From positions 1 through 5,454 of the forward strand of contig CACXCQ010000321.1 of assembly GCA_902766185.1 (NCBI GenBank): DNA of 5,454 bases, given 5' to 3'. The translations under genes were made by a program, and so were the position numbers. The notes under the pieces are model-generated. The model did no database searches and was not told the DNA's origin. It saw nothing but the letters and a program-made list of their open reading frames with translations. Below, one piece after another: positions 1 to 5,454 of the stretch. This stretch comes from an uncultured Eubacteriales bacterium (GTDB lineage: Bacteria > Bacillota > Clostridia > Peptostreptococcales > Anaerovoracaceae). How positions within the stretch are numbered: the first letter of the stretch is position 1; each line of letters starts with the position of its first letter.

Positions 1-46
1 CACGCCAGGCCAACTGCCTCCCTCATTATATAAAAATAAGTGCAGC

Positions 47-64
47 GATAAGAATAGTCTTATC
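47..64. other. Perfect 7-bp hairpin in the left non-coding region
   Basis: GATAAGA (47-53) and TCTTATC (58-64) pair exactly around the loop ATAG. Neither side is followed directly by a T-tract, so it is not called a terminator. It lies 22 bases outside the repeat-bounded segment. Confidence 0.4.
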
Positions 65-89
65 AACTACACTTCTATGGTACTAAAAT

Positions 90-137
90 GTAACCAAGAT
101 GGCCGATAAACGTTGAAAACAGAAAGGTGTTGGTTAC
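90..137 (+). repeat. 48-base repeat unit A
   Basis: Begins GTAACCAA (90-97), carries CGTTGAAA (111-118), ends TTGGTTAC (130-137). The first and last blocks are exact inverted complements and could form an 8-bp stem around 32 bases. It aligns without gaps to the complement of unit B at 32 of 48 positions, with block spacing 8-13-8-11-8 in both. Confidence 0.8.
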
Positions 138-289
138 GCACCATATTCATCTGAAGCAGTATTTCTGCATCTCCGCGCAAATTTTGGTCTGCTGCTGCCG
201 GATTTACATTCCTACCTTCGTTCTTCTGGTGAAAATGCTTGGTCACGGAAGGAAATTGCCATCCATGACGCCCGCGCCGCATGAAAGTG

Positions 290-337
290 GTAACCAAGGC
301 CATTTTAATTTCAACGGGTTCAGCAGTTTTTGGTTAC
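290..337 (-). repeat. 48-base repeat unit B, inverted relative to unit A
   Basis: Read on the minus strand it begins GTAACCAA (337-330), carries CGTTGAAA (316-309) and ends TTGGTTAC (297-290), exactly the layout of unit A. Beyond the inner end both units continue with a CAC motif and then TTCAT, so similarity may extend past the 48 bases. Beyond the outer end both have AAAT. Confidence 0.8.
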
Positions 338-400
338 ATTTCGCGGTCAAAAACGTAAATGCGGGTGACGCTGTGGCTCTTCCTGCGGGCGGGGAGGCAG

Positions 401-440
401 AAAAAAAGAAGCATACCAGCTTTTGCATGATATGCTTCTT
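401..440 (-). terminator. Rho-independent terminator of the NlpC/P60 gene
   Basis: A perfect 10-bp inverted repeat AAGAAGCATA/TATGCTTCTT (440-431 with 415-406 on the minus strand) encloses a 15-base loop that can add a GC/GC pair around AAAA. The 3' arm runs straight into a T-tract (T7 at 407-401, after TTC). It begins 31 bases past the TAA stop. The plus strand lacks a comparable T-tract on the other side, so it acts mainly on minus-strand transcription. Confidence 0.92.
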
Positions 441-471
441 CGTTGATTCCTTAAGTTGTTCCCTGCGGCTG

Positions 472-1479
472 TTATTCCACCGGCTGCTCGACCAGTCTGC
501 GGATGGTGAGGATCCTGCCGGGATCGTGGACGCTGGTCACGCAGATGCCTCTGCGGGAGTTGTACGCGTGGACGATCTTGCCGCCGCCGATGTACATGGC
601 GTAGTGGTGTCCGTAGAAGACCACGTCACCGGGCTGCGCTTCTGCCAGAGCAACGCCCTTGCCGATGTTCTGGGCACCGACTCTGGGTACGCTGGTGTAG
701 CCGAAGTGATGATAGACTGCGTAGATGAATCCGGAGCAGTCAGCGCCGTTGGTCAGGCTGGTACCGCCGTATCTGTAGGGGTTGCCTACGAAGTTGAGGC
801 CGAAGTTGGCGATGGCCGCGCCGTTGCCTTCTCCGATGACGGAACCGCTGTAGTCAGCCCAGGCTGTGTCGTGGGGCCGCGCCTTGGTTCCCTTGTGGAT
901 GACCTTGTTGGTGGCGTCATTGATGACGGTGGAACCAACGTTGTCCGTGTTCAGAACTGCGCCGTTGACGCTGATGACCTGATCGGTGACGACCTGGCTT
1001 CCATCTTCGCCTTCCTGCTTCAGTTCAGTGTTGCCTTCGAACATTTCATCGTCGGCCTTGTACTCTGTCTTGGCTTCCACGCCTTCGACGTCGGAGACGT
1101 TGGCTTTGACGGTGACGCAGAACAGGGGCTCATCCCCGGCGTTCTGTTCCAGCACGTAGTCGACAGCTTCCTGCTCGCTCAGCACCTCTACATCCGCCCT
1201 GTCCTTCTTCACGCTGGAGGTGGCTGTGCTGATCTTCTTGTCGAGGACGATCTCTCTGACCTGCGCTCCTTCCGGAGTGTACTCGTCCATCACATCCTCG
1301 ATGACCTTCTCTGCAGTTTCCTTGTCCTTGACCTTGAACAGTTCCTCTGTTCCTGCCTTAACGGCATAGACCGGTTCGTACTGGGCGATCTGCACCAACA
1401 CCACCGTCGCGGTGAACACAACGATAACCACCGCGCAAAGTGCTGTCGACAGCGCCCTGTGTTTTCTGATAAACGTCAT
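472..1479 (-). CDS. Membrane-anchored G5 and NlpC/P60 domain cell-wall peptidase
   Basis: Likely an endopeptidase that cuts cell-wall peptide stems outside the membrane; 335 residues. Residues about 10-32 are one hydrophobic segment after basic residues (RKHR), a signal anchor or uncleaved signal. Residues about 38-115 form a charged alpha/beta stretch of the kind that precedes G5 domains in clostridial wall proteins. Residues about 119-199 look like a G5 domain (FEGNTELKQEGEDGSQVV, then ISVNG, ending VIHKGTK), thought to bind wall sugars. Residues about 222-330 are NlpC/P60: NPYRYGGTS, then GADCSGF with nucleophile Cys248, QPGDVVFY, His292 in HHYAMYIGGG, and His304 in KIVHAYN as third polar residue. 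All three catalytic positions are present, so an active enzyme is expected. It is set off from the upstream gene by 186 bases with a candidate promoter and ends 32 bases before a strong terminator, so it is probably monocistronic. The precise bond cut cannot be read from sequence. Confidence 0.93.
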   Translation of the reverse strand: MTFIRKHRALSTALCAVVIVVFTATVVLVQIAQYEPVYAVKAGTEELFKVKDKETAEKVIEDVMDEYTPEGAQVREIVLDKKISTATSSVKKDRADVEVLSEQEAVDYVLEQNAGDEPLFCVTVKANVSDVEGVEAKTEYKADDEMFEGNTELKQEGEDGSQVVTDQVISVNGAVLNTDNVGSTVINDATNKVIHKGTKARPHDTAWADYSGSVIGEGNGAAIANFGLNFVGNPYRYGGTSLTNGADCSGFIYAVYHHFGYTSVPRVGAQNIGKGVALAEAQPGDVVFYGHHYAMYIGGGKIVHAYNSRRGICVTSVHDPGRILTIRRLVEQPVE

Positions 1480-1572
1480 AATTTTTCTCTCAAAAAAATG
1501 TGCTTAGCAATAAACGATCAATCAATCATTGCGGCGTACACAAACACAACATCCATGTTGATGAACGCCTGC
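1480..1572 (-). promoter_or_regulatory. 5' leader of the NlpC/P60 gene with adjoining inverted repeats
   Basis: Three short pairings fit in the inferred leader. GGCGT/ACGCC (1569-1565 with 1537-1533) encloses a perfect CAACAT-GG-ATGTTG palindrome (1560-1547). Directly adjoining it, GCAATGA/TTATTGC (1532-1526 with 1513-1507, one G-U pair) forms a second stem. A run of seven T follows at 1498-1492, then the ribosome site. The stems are short, so this could be chance. I do not recognise a known riboswitch class in it. Confidence 0.3.
1487..1491 (-). promoter_or_regulatory. Weak ribosome binding site of the NlpC/P60 gene
   Basis: GAGAG lies seven bases upstream of the ATG, directly after the T7 run. 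It is a poorer Shine-Dalgarno match than the GGAGG of serS and the FN3 gene, so translation may be weaker or depend on leader structure. No better in-frame start with a better site is visible downstream, and this ATG gives a sensible membrane-anchor N-terminus. Confidence 0.55.
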
Positions 1573-1578
1573 AGAGAC

Positions 1579-1607
1579 ATTATACATCAAACTCCATGGG
1601 AATGGAA
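1579..1607 (-). promoter_or_regulatory. Probable sigma-A promoter for the NlpC/P60 gene
   Basis: A perfect TATAAT lies at 1584-1579 on the minus strand. Seventeen bases upstream the -35 position (1607-1602) reads TTCCAT, a weak match to TTGACA; with an 18-base spacer it would read GTTCCA. Transcription would start near 1572 and give a leader of about 93 bases before the ATG at 1479. The -10 match and its place in the only long gap between genes support it; the poor -35 keeps confidence moderate. Confidence 0.5.
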
Positions 1608-1628
1608 CACTGTATGTCATGTTTTTTT

Positions 1629-1663
1629 GGTCCCGCACCGCCGGAAGACCCGGGCCGGGATCC
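1629..1663 (-). other. GC-rich stem-loop just after the FN3 gene, lacking a U-tract
   Basis: GGTCCCG (1629-1635) pairs with CGGGATCC (1656-1663) with one bulged base at 1661. GCC (1640-1642) can pair with GGC (1653-1655) inside. It begins three bases past the TGA stop, where a terminator is expected, but on the minus strand it is followed by GACC and a run of seven A rather than U. It may be a 3'-end stabilising or Rho-type structure. Intrinsic termination is not supported. Confidence 0.4.
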
Positions 1664-1665
1664 GC

Positions 1666-3123
1666 TCAAAACAGGATCTGGACGATATACCCGGTGGAGT
1701 AGTGCCTGTTCACGTGCTTGTGCACCGTGGCGTACAGCTTGTCGCCGATGAAAAACAGCGATTCCAGTTCTCCCGAGAGCTTCAGCGTGATGTGCTGCAG
1801 CTTCTCGCCGCTCTTGCTGAAGATGGTCAGGGTGTTCTTCTTCGTGGACTGGTACCAGGATTGCGCGATGATGAAAAAGTCCCCGATGGATGTGCAGCTC
1901 TGCACATGGCGCTTCGGAAAGACCGTGAGCATCGTGGCCGCGTCCATGATCTGGAAGTCTTCGTTCAGCGTAAAGGATACCCCGCCGTAGTTCCTGCTCC
2001 GGATGTAATAGGTGTGGCTGTCCGGTTCGTAATCGATGGCGTTGAACGCCTTGACGCGCTTGTACTTCGTCCCCAGCCGAACGCGCTTCGTGCCGGTCTT
2101 TTTCAGGGTGCTCGGGCTGACGATGCGCACATAGGGATCGTTGGTCTTCGCCCCGGTGACCACCAGGATCTTCTGGTTGGAATTGTACGTGATGTCGTTG
2201 GCGTGGCCCAGCTTCTGACCGGAGGAGCTGACCTTCAGCAGCTTCCAGTCGGAGATCCGCACCTTGGCGATCTTGATCCTTGCCCGTTTGCTGCCGTTAT
2301 CGTCCCCGTTGCGCTTCTCAAACGCCATATAGAGGTGCTTGCCGTCGCTGCACGTCCCCTGGGAAATAGAGTACCCGTTGAGGGCGCTGCCGGCCTGCTG
2401 GCGGATGTCGACTTTCTTGCCGCCGGTGCTCATGAATTTGATGGAAACATTAGCGGGATCCTTGCTGGTCTTCGTCCTCACCCAGTCCGAGCAATAAAGA
2501 TCATCGCCGTACTCTTTGTACCCGCGGACTCTGACGTAGTAGCGCTTCCCGGTCTTCAGTCCGTCCAAAGTCAGGTTGTTGGCCGCGGGGCTCTTGACTT
2601 TTTTCGTCTTCGCCCGCAGGAACAGAACGTTTCTGGCGTAGGAGACCTGGTAGCCGTCAAAGGTCTCGTTCGCTTCCCAGTTCACCAGAAGCTGGGAGCT
2701 GTTCAGGACAGTCACTTTGATCTTCCCCATCGCCGGCAGGCCGTCTTCCGGCGTCCAGGGCGCCGCAGCCTGCTCCAGGATCCGGCCTTCTCCGGCTTCG
2801 CCGTCTGCATCGGGAGTGTCCGCGCCATCTGCTTCCTCCGCCGGCGCAAAGGCAGGGCCGTCCCCGCTCTGATCCGCACCGTTCTCGCCGGGCGTGCCGC
2901 TCTGATCCGCGCCGGCCGCACCTGTTTCGGCTGAGCCAGGGGTCCCGGCAGCCTCCGCACTATCGGTCCCGGCAGCCTCCGCGTCATCGGTCCCGGCAGC
3001 AAAAACAGGCGCCGCCGCATTGTCCGCGGAAACGCCTGTTGCGGCTCCGGCGGGCGCCAGAGCCGCTGTCATCGTAATGCTCAGCATGGTCACAAGAAGA
3101 ATACGTGCGATCCGTCTTCCCAT
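1666..3123 (-). CDS. Secreted fibronectin type III protein with unassigned C-terminal domain
   Basis: A 485-residue exported protein of unknown specific function. Residues 1-33 are a Sec signal peptide: RR at 3-4, a hydrophobic core ARILLVTMLSITMTAALA, and possible cleavage after GVSA. Residues 34-113 are a disordered acidic linker with about 19 Asp/Glu and no Lys/Arg, containing GTD(D/S)AEAA repeats and two GADQSG repeats. Residues about 131-220 are one FN3 domain: buried Trp in LLVNWE, GYQVSYA, then LKTGKRYYVRVRGY. Residues about 225-485 are basic and rich in short beta-like segments (SDGKHLYMAFEK, GHANDITYNSNQKILVVTG, GDFFIIAQSW, GELESLFFIGDKLYATVH), which suggests a beta-propeller-like fold, but I cannot assign a family. 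No LPXTG, SLH or other anchor is visible, so it is probably released or loosely wall-bound. ATG is preceded by GGAGG at 3130-3134, six bases upstream. It lies 40 bases after serS with no promoter seen between, so co-transcription is likely. Confidence 0.85.
   Translation of the reverse strand: MGRRIARILLVTMLSITMTAALAPAGAATGVSADNAAAPVFAAGTDDAEAAGTDSAEAAGTPGSAETGAAGADQSGTPGENGADQSGDGPAFAPAEEADGADTPDADGEAGEGRILEQAAAPWTPEDGLPAMGKIKVTVLNSSQLLVNWEANETFDGYQVSYARNVLFLRAKTKKVKSPAANNLTLDGLKTGKRYYVRVRGYKEYGDDLYCSDWVRTKTSKDPANVSIKFMSTGGKKVDIRQQAGSALNGYSISQGTCSDGKHLYMAFEKRNGDDNGSKRARIKIAKVRISDWKLLKVSSSGQKLGHANDITYNSNQKILVVTGAKTNDPYVRIVSPSTLKKTGTKRVRLGTKYKRVKAFNAIDYEPDSHTYYIRSRNYGGVSFTLNEDFQIMDAATMLTVFPKRHVQSCTSIGDFFIIAQSWYQSTKKNTLTIFSKSGEKLQHITLKLSGELESLFFIGDKLYATVHKHVNRHYSTGYIVQILF
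2864..2910 (-). repeat. Pair of 14-base direct repeats 33 bases apart (GADQSG repeat)
   Basis: CCGCTCTGATCCGC occurs at 2864-2877 and again at 2897-2910 on the plus strand. The 33-base spacing keeps frame and gives two GADQSG blocks, the start of an 11-residue repeat in the acidic linker of the secreted protein. Identity at the DNA level suggests recent duplication rather than convergent composition. Confidence 0.7.
2941..3000 (-). repeat. 24-base tandem repeat, 2.5 copies, in the linker of the secreted protein
   Basis: On the plus strand two 24-base units beginning GGTCCCGGCAGCCTCCGC (2941-2964 and 2965-2988) are followed by a half unit (2989-3000). The full units differ only near the end, at ACTATC versus GTCATC. 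The period is a multiple of three and encodes an 8-residue acidic repeat of the type GTD(D/S)AEAA. Copy-number change would lengthen or shorten the linker without a frameshift. Confidence 0.85.
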
Positions 3124-3163
3124 TTTGATCCTCCCAATCCCCTGATGCGGCTTGCTTTCCCGC

Positions 3164-4441
3164 TTATTTCGCGATGCGCTCTACGCCGCCCATGTAGGGA
3201 CGCAGGACCTCAGGAATGACGACGGAGCCGTCTTCCTGCTGGTAATTTTCCAGGATAGCCGCGACAGTTCTGCCGACGGCCAGACCGGATCCGTTCAGGG
3301 TGTGGACGAATTCCGGCTTTGCCTTTTCCTCGGGGCGGAACCGGATGTTTGCCCGGCGTGCCTGGAAGCTCTCAAAGTTGCTGCAGGAGGAGATCTCCAC
3401 GTATCTGCCGTAGCTGGGCATCCAGACCTCAACGTCATAAGTCATGGCGGAGGAGAAGCCCAGGTCGCCGGTGGACAGACGGACTACGCGATAGGGAATG
3501 TCCAGCTTTTGCAGGATCTCCTCGGCGTTGTTCGTCAGGGACTCCAGCTCATCGTAGGAAGTGGACGGCTCGACGAATTTCACCATTTCCACCTTGTTGA
3601 ACTGGTGCTGGCGGATCAGGCCTCTGGTGTCCCGGCCGGCGGAACCCGCTTCAGCGCGAAAGCAGGGCGTATAGGCCGTGTAGTAGATGGGCAGGTCCTC
3701 TGCCTTCAGGATCTCGTTGTCCAGCAGGTTGGTCACCGGGACCTCTGCTGTGGGGATCAGGAAAAAGTCCTTCTGAGGAATGTAGAACATGTCCTCCTCG
3801 AACTTGGGCAGCTGGCCGGTTCCCGTCATCGCCATTCTGTTCACCATGAAGGGCGGCAGGATCTCGGTGTAGCCCTGCTCTTCCGTGTGCAGGTCCAGCA
3901 TGAAGTTGATGACCGCTCTTTCCAGGCGGGCGCCCAGTCCCTTGTATACGGTGAACCGGGTGCCGGCGATCTTGGCGGCGCGCTCAAAGTCCAGAATATC
4001 CAGATCCTCGCCGATGTCCCAGTGAGCCTTCATCTCGAAGCCTTCCTCTCTGGGAGTTCCCCAACGGCGCAGCTCCTCGTTGTCGCTATCGTCCTTGCCG
4101 GGCTGCACATCCTTGTACGGCGTGTTGGGCACGTTCAGCAGCGCGTCCTTCAGCGCCGCCTCGGTCTCAGAGACCTGAACATCCAGCGCCTTGATGTCAT
4201 CGCTGAGCTTCTTCAGTTCCGCCATGAGCTCGGTGGTGTCCCTGCCTTCCTTCTTGTAGACCGGAATCTGCTTCGACTGGACCTTCTGCTGGTTCTTCAT
4301 CTGCTCCACTTCAGCCAAAAGCTCCCGCCGTTTTTTGTCCAGCTCCACCACCTGCGGCAGGCCGAAATCGCCGTTGCCTCTGGTCTCCACCGCAGCCTTC
4401 ACACCTTCATAGTCTTCTCGGATTCTTTTGATATCTAACAT
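3164..4441 (-). CDS. serS: Seryl-tRNA synthetase (complete)
   Basis: This class II aminoacyl-tRNA synthetase charges tRNA-Ser with serine in the cytoplasm. At 425 residues it has the normal bacterial SerRS length. Residues about 1-105 form the N-terminal tRNA-binding arm, with two charged helices (about 30-55 and 68-105) of the antiparallel coiled coil. The catalytic core follows. Motif 1 is near 171-200. The TAEVP serine-binding loop is at 231-235. Motif 2 starts at [17 protein letters not shown] (259-275) and continues to [24 protein letters not shown] (349-363) and motif 3 [13 protein letters not shown] (383-395), with its conserved Arg391, complete the site. Nothing essential is missing. 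The ATG is supported by TGGAGGT at 4447-4453, five bases upstream, and by the standard MLDIKRIR N-terminus. The gap to the next gene is 40 bases. No T-box leader is present, although many Firmicutes serS genes have one. Confidence 0.98.
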   Translation of the reverse strand: MLDIKRIREDYEGVKAAVETRGNGDFGLPQVVELDKKRRELLAEVEQMKNQQKVQSKQIPVYKKEGRDTTELMAELKKLSDDIKALDVQVSETEAALKDALLNVPNTPYKDVQPGKDDSDNEELRRWGTPREEGFEMKAHWDIGEDLDILDFERAAKIAGTRFTVYKGLGARLERAVINFMLDLHTEEQGYTEILPPFMVNRMAMTGTGQLPKFEEDMFYIPQKDFFLIPTAEVPVTNLLDNEILKAEDLPIYYTAYTPCFRAEAGSAGRDTRGLIRQHQFNKVEMVKFVEPSTSYDELESLTNNAEEILQKLDIPYRVVRLSTGDLGFSSAMTYDVEVWMPSYGRYVEISSCSNFESFQARRANIRFRPEEKAKPEFVHTLNGSGLAVGRTVAAILENYQQEDGSVVIPEVLRPYMGGVERIAK

Positions 4442-4483
4442 CGTGTACCTCCATAGTGCGTCACGTTATTTGACAAGGTTCGA

Positions 4484-4500
4484 GGCGGAACAGCTCCGCC
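4484..4500 (-). other. Small GC hairpin between glutamine synthetase and serS
   Basis: GGCGGA and TCCGCC form a perfect 6-bp stem around a 5-base loop, starting 6 bases past the glutamine synthetase stop. On the minus strand it is followed by TCGAACC and no U-tract, so it is not a standard intrinsic terminator. It might stabilise the upstream mRNA 3' end or slow read-through into serS. The role is inference. Confidence 0.45.
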
Positions 4501-4506
4501 GGAAAA

Positions 4507-5454
4507 TCAGAACAGGTTCTTCTTGTACTGCAGATACATGCGGATCAGCTTCTCTACCTGAGCCTGCATGGTGATCTGCAGATCGGAAGCCGTTTCGTAA
4601 TCGTCTTCCTCCAGCGCATTGACGATGCGGGTCAGCAGGCAGACTTCCGCCACGGTATTGCGGCCGATGGAATCCCGCATCTTGGAGATCCGCTCCCAGC
4701 CTCTGCGGTCGTAATCCACGCAGTCGTGGTCATCGTGCGCCTTGCGGCAGCGCCGCAGCGTGTTCATCATGTCCGGAATGATCCGGCTGCGCAGTTCCAT
4801 CTTCCACTGGGAAAGCACCGCTTCACGGTAGGATTCCAGAGTGGTGTCGCTCATCACGTCATCCCGCTTGAAGATCTCCAGCTTTTGCGGGTACTCATCA
4901 AACGCCCGGATGTTCTCCCAGACTGTCTGCGGAGCCCTGCCGAAGTAGCGATCCCGCTCCTCAGGGGTGAACTCATCGAAGACGTCCTTCTCCGTACGGT
5001 ATACCCGGTCCGTATCCAGATAGAAATCCTCTTCGCCGTATTCTTTGGAGATGGACTTCTCCAGCTGGCTGGAATCCTTCTCCGCCTCCAGCACCGCCTT
5101 GATGCCGTCCAGCATGGCCATGTAGGACGCGGCCAGCACCAGGTAGGTGTTGCTCTTCGGGTTTGGCGACCGCAGCTCGAACCGGGTGGCCAGCGGGTTG
5201 CCCACCTCCCGGACCAGGCCCACCAGCACCGTCCGGTTTCTGGAGGGGAGGCTGGCCGAATGACCAAGAGAGGTCACCGTACATACCGGCGCTTCAAAAC
5301 CAGGCTTCAGCCGGTTGAGGGCGTCGTTGGTGGAACTGACGAAGGGATTGACTACGTCGTAGTTCTTCAGAAGACCCATCAGAGCGCCGAAGCCCACGGG
5401 ACTGAGGAACTGGTTCCGGCTGTCCTTCGGCGAGAACAGGTTCACCGTCCGCCC
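4507..5454 (-). CDS. glnA: Glutamine synthetase, C-terminal part (5' end outside window)
   Basis: Glutamine synthetase makes glutamine from glutamate, ammonia and ATP in the cytoplasm. The window holds the last 315 codons; the frame is open to the edge, so the start lies beyond 5454. Counting from the window edge, residues about 36-57 carry the glutamate-binding stretch ending PGFEAPV (family form PGYEAPV). SRNRTVLVGL follows at about 71-80 (the NR-S/T arginine segment), then RFELRSPNP at about 91-99, matching the family RxExR-x-P(D/N)P element that contributes metal and ATP/glutamate contacts. Typical bacterial GSI ends soon after this block, but here roughly 215 residues follow, rich in charged helices, as in the long glutamine synthetases of Clostridia. 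The GSIII signature region is not visible and the RFELR block looks GSI-like, so I do not call it GSIII. The symbol is family-level only. TGA stop; 65 bases to serS. Confidence 0.9.
   Translation of the reverse strand, partial: GRTVNLFSPKDSRNQFLSPVGFGALMGLLKNYDVVNPFVSSTNDALNRLKPGFEAPVCTVTSLGHSASLPSRNRTVLVGLVREVGNPLATRFELRSPNPKSNTYLVLAASYMAMLDGIKAVLEAEKDSSQLEKSISKEYGEEDFYLDTDRVYRTEKDVFDEFTPEERDRYFGRAPQTVWENIRAFDEYPQKLEIFKRDDVMSDTTLESYREAVLSQWKMELRSRIIPDMMNTLRRCRKAHDDHDCVDYDRRGWERISKMRDSIGRNTVAEVCLLTRIVNALEEDDYETASDLQITMQAQVEKLIRMYLQYKKNLF

Larger units (their letters stand above)
86..341. repeat. 256-base segment bounded by 12-base inverted ends (possible MITE-like element)
   Basis: AAATGTAACCAA at 86-97 and its exact complement TTGGTTACATTT at 330-341 bound a segment whose ends are two related 48-base units facing each other. 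The interior (138-289) shows no supported gene. No target-site duplication is visible outside the ends (left flank ends TACTA, right flank begins CGCGG). A small non-autonomous mobile element is one reading; a paired protein-binding region is another. The repeat is seen directly; its nature is inference. Confidence 0.4.
1..400. other. Left non-coding stretch downstream of the NlpC/P60 terminator
   Basis: No coding frame in this stretch has a family-like product, a ribosome site and a sensible length together. It holds the 47-64 hairpin, the two 48-base units, a decayed half-unit near 219-246 ending TTGGTCAC, a small GCAG/CTGC hairpin (156-168) and an A/T-rich tract at 25-40. I see no tRNA or other known RNA gene. 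Any gene to the left lies outside the window. Confidence 0.6.

Noticed and set aside
25..30. TATAAT on the minus strand, possibly a promoter firing out of the left edge
   Set aside because: The box is perfect, but the spaced -35 (CTTATC) is poor, the tract is A/T-rich and no gene is visible downstream before the edge.
90..337. CRISPR array
   Set aside because: Only two units, inverted to each other, 152 bases apart and only two-thirds identical; no repeat-spacer periodicity and no cas gene.
90..337. Integron attC sites
   Set aside because: The ends read GTAACCAA/TTGGTTAC rather than the RYYYAAC and GTTRRRY core boxes, and no integrase or cassette gene is visible.
67..428. Two short overlapping minus-strand frames (78 and 61 codons)
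   Set aside because: They cross the 48-base units, and the shared NQ...W-L residues come from the repeat itself. One also crosses the terminator. No ribosome site or family match supports them.
127..2934. A 935-codon open frame on the plus strand
   Set aside because: It runs antisense through the NlpC/P60 gene, the terminator, the promoter gap and most of the FN3 gene. Its product has no recognisable domain and changes character at each gene border, as expected of a shadow frame in GC-rich DNA.
3152..4438. A 428-codon open frame on the plus strand
   Set aside because: It is the antisense shadow of serS, whose protein is unmistakable; the product shows no family features.
4484..4500. Intrinsic terminator after glutamine synthetase
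   Set aside because: The stem is only 6 bp and no U-tract follows on either strand.
4854..5284. Short alternative minus-strand frames of 103 and 137 codons
   Set aside because: They overlap glutamine synthetase in other frames and give Trp/Arg- or Gly-rich products typical of shadow frames.

Overview
The window looks like chromosomal DNA of a moderately GC-rich anaerobic Bacillota, probably class Clostridia. The grounds are strong GGAGG-type ribosome sites, a bacterial-type SerRS, a glutamine synthetase with a long C-terminal part, a membrane-anchored G5 + NlpC/P60 cell-wall enzyme and a secreted fibronectin-III protein. The class-level call is inference from gene types; no lineage marker is decisive. 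All four recognisable genes are on the minus strand, so the biological order runs from high to low coordinates.

Region by region, in transcription order: (1) 5454-4507, the 3' part of a glutamine synthetase gene entering from beyond the right edge. (2) A 65-base gap with a small GC hairpin but no U-tract, no convincing promoter and no room for a T-box. (3) 4441-3164, serS, complete. (4) A 40-base gap. (5) 3123-1666, a secreted 485-residue protein: signal peptide, acidic Ala/Gly/Asp repeat linker, one FN3 domain and a basic beta-rich C-terminal domain I cannot name. (6) A 186-base gap with a GC hairpin just past the stop, a probable sigma-A promoter and a leader with several short inverted repeats. 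(7) 1479-472, a 335-residue G5-NlpC/P60 peptidase, followed by a clear Rho-independent terminator at 440-401. (8) 400-1, non-coding on both strands as far as I can see, and visibly richer in A/T than the genes.

The first three genes could be read as one unit because the gaps are short and no terminator is visible between them. The NlpC/P60 gene seems to have its own promoter and terminator. Glutamine synthetase and SerRS are housekeeping functions. The last two products are both exported and may both act at the cell surface, but nothing in the sequence proves they work together.

The most unusual structure is in the left non-coding stretch. Two 48-base units (90-137 and 290-337) face each other. 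Each is bounded by GTAACCAA and TTGGTTAC, each carries CGTTGAAA at the same internal offset, and they match at 32 of 48 positions without gaps. Together they bound a 256-base segment with perfect 12-base outer inverted ends, which could be a small non-autonomous mobile element or a paired binding-site array. I found no complete new multi-gene system here. This repeat pair and the unassigned domain of the secreted protein are the best leads.
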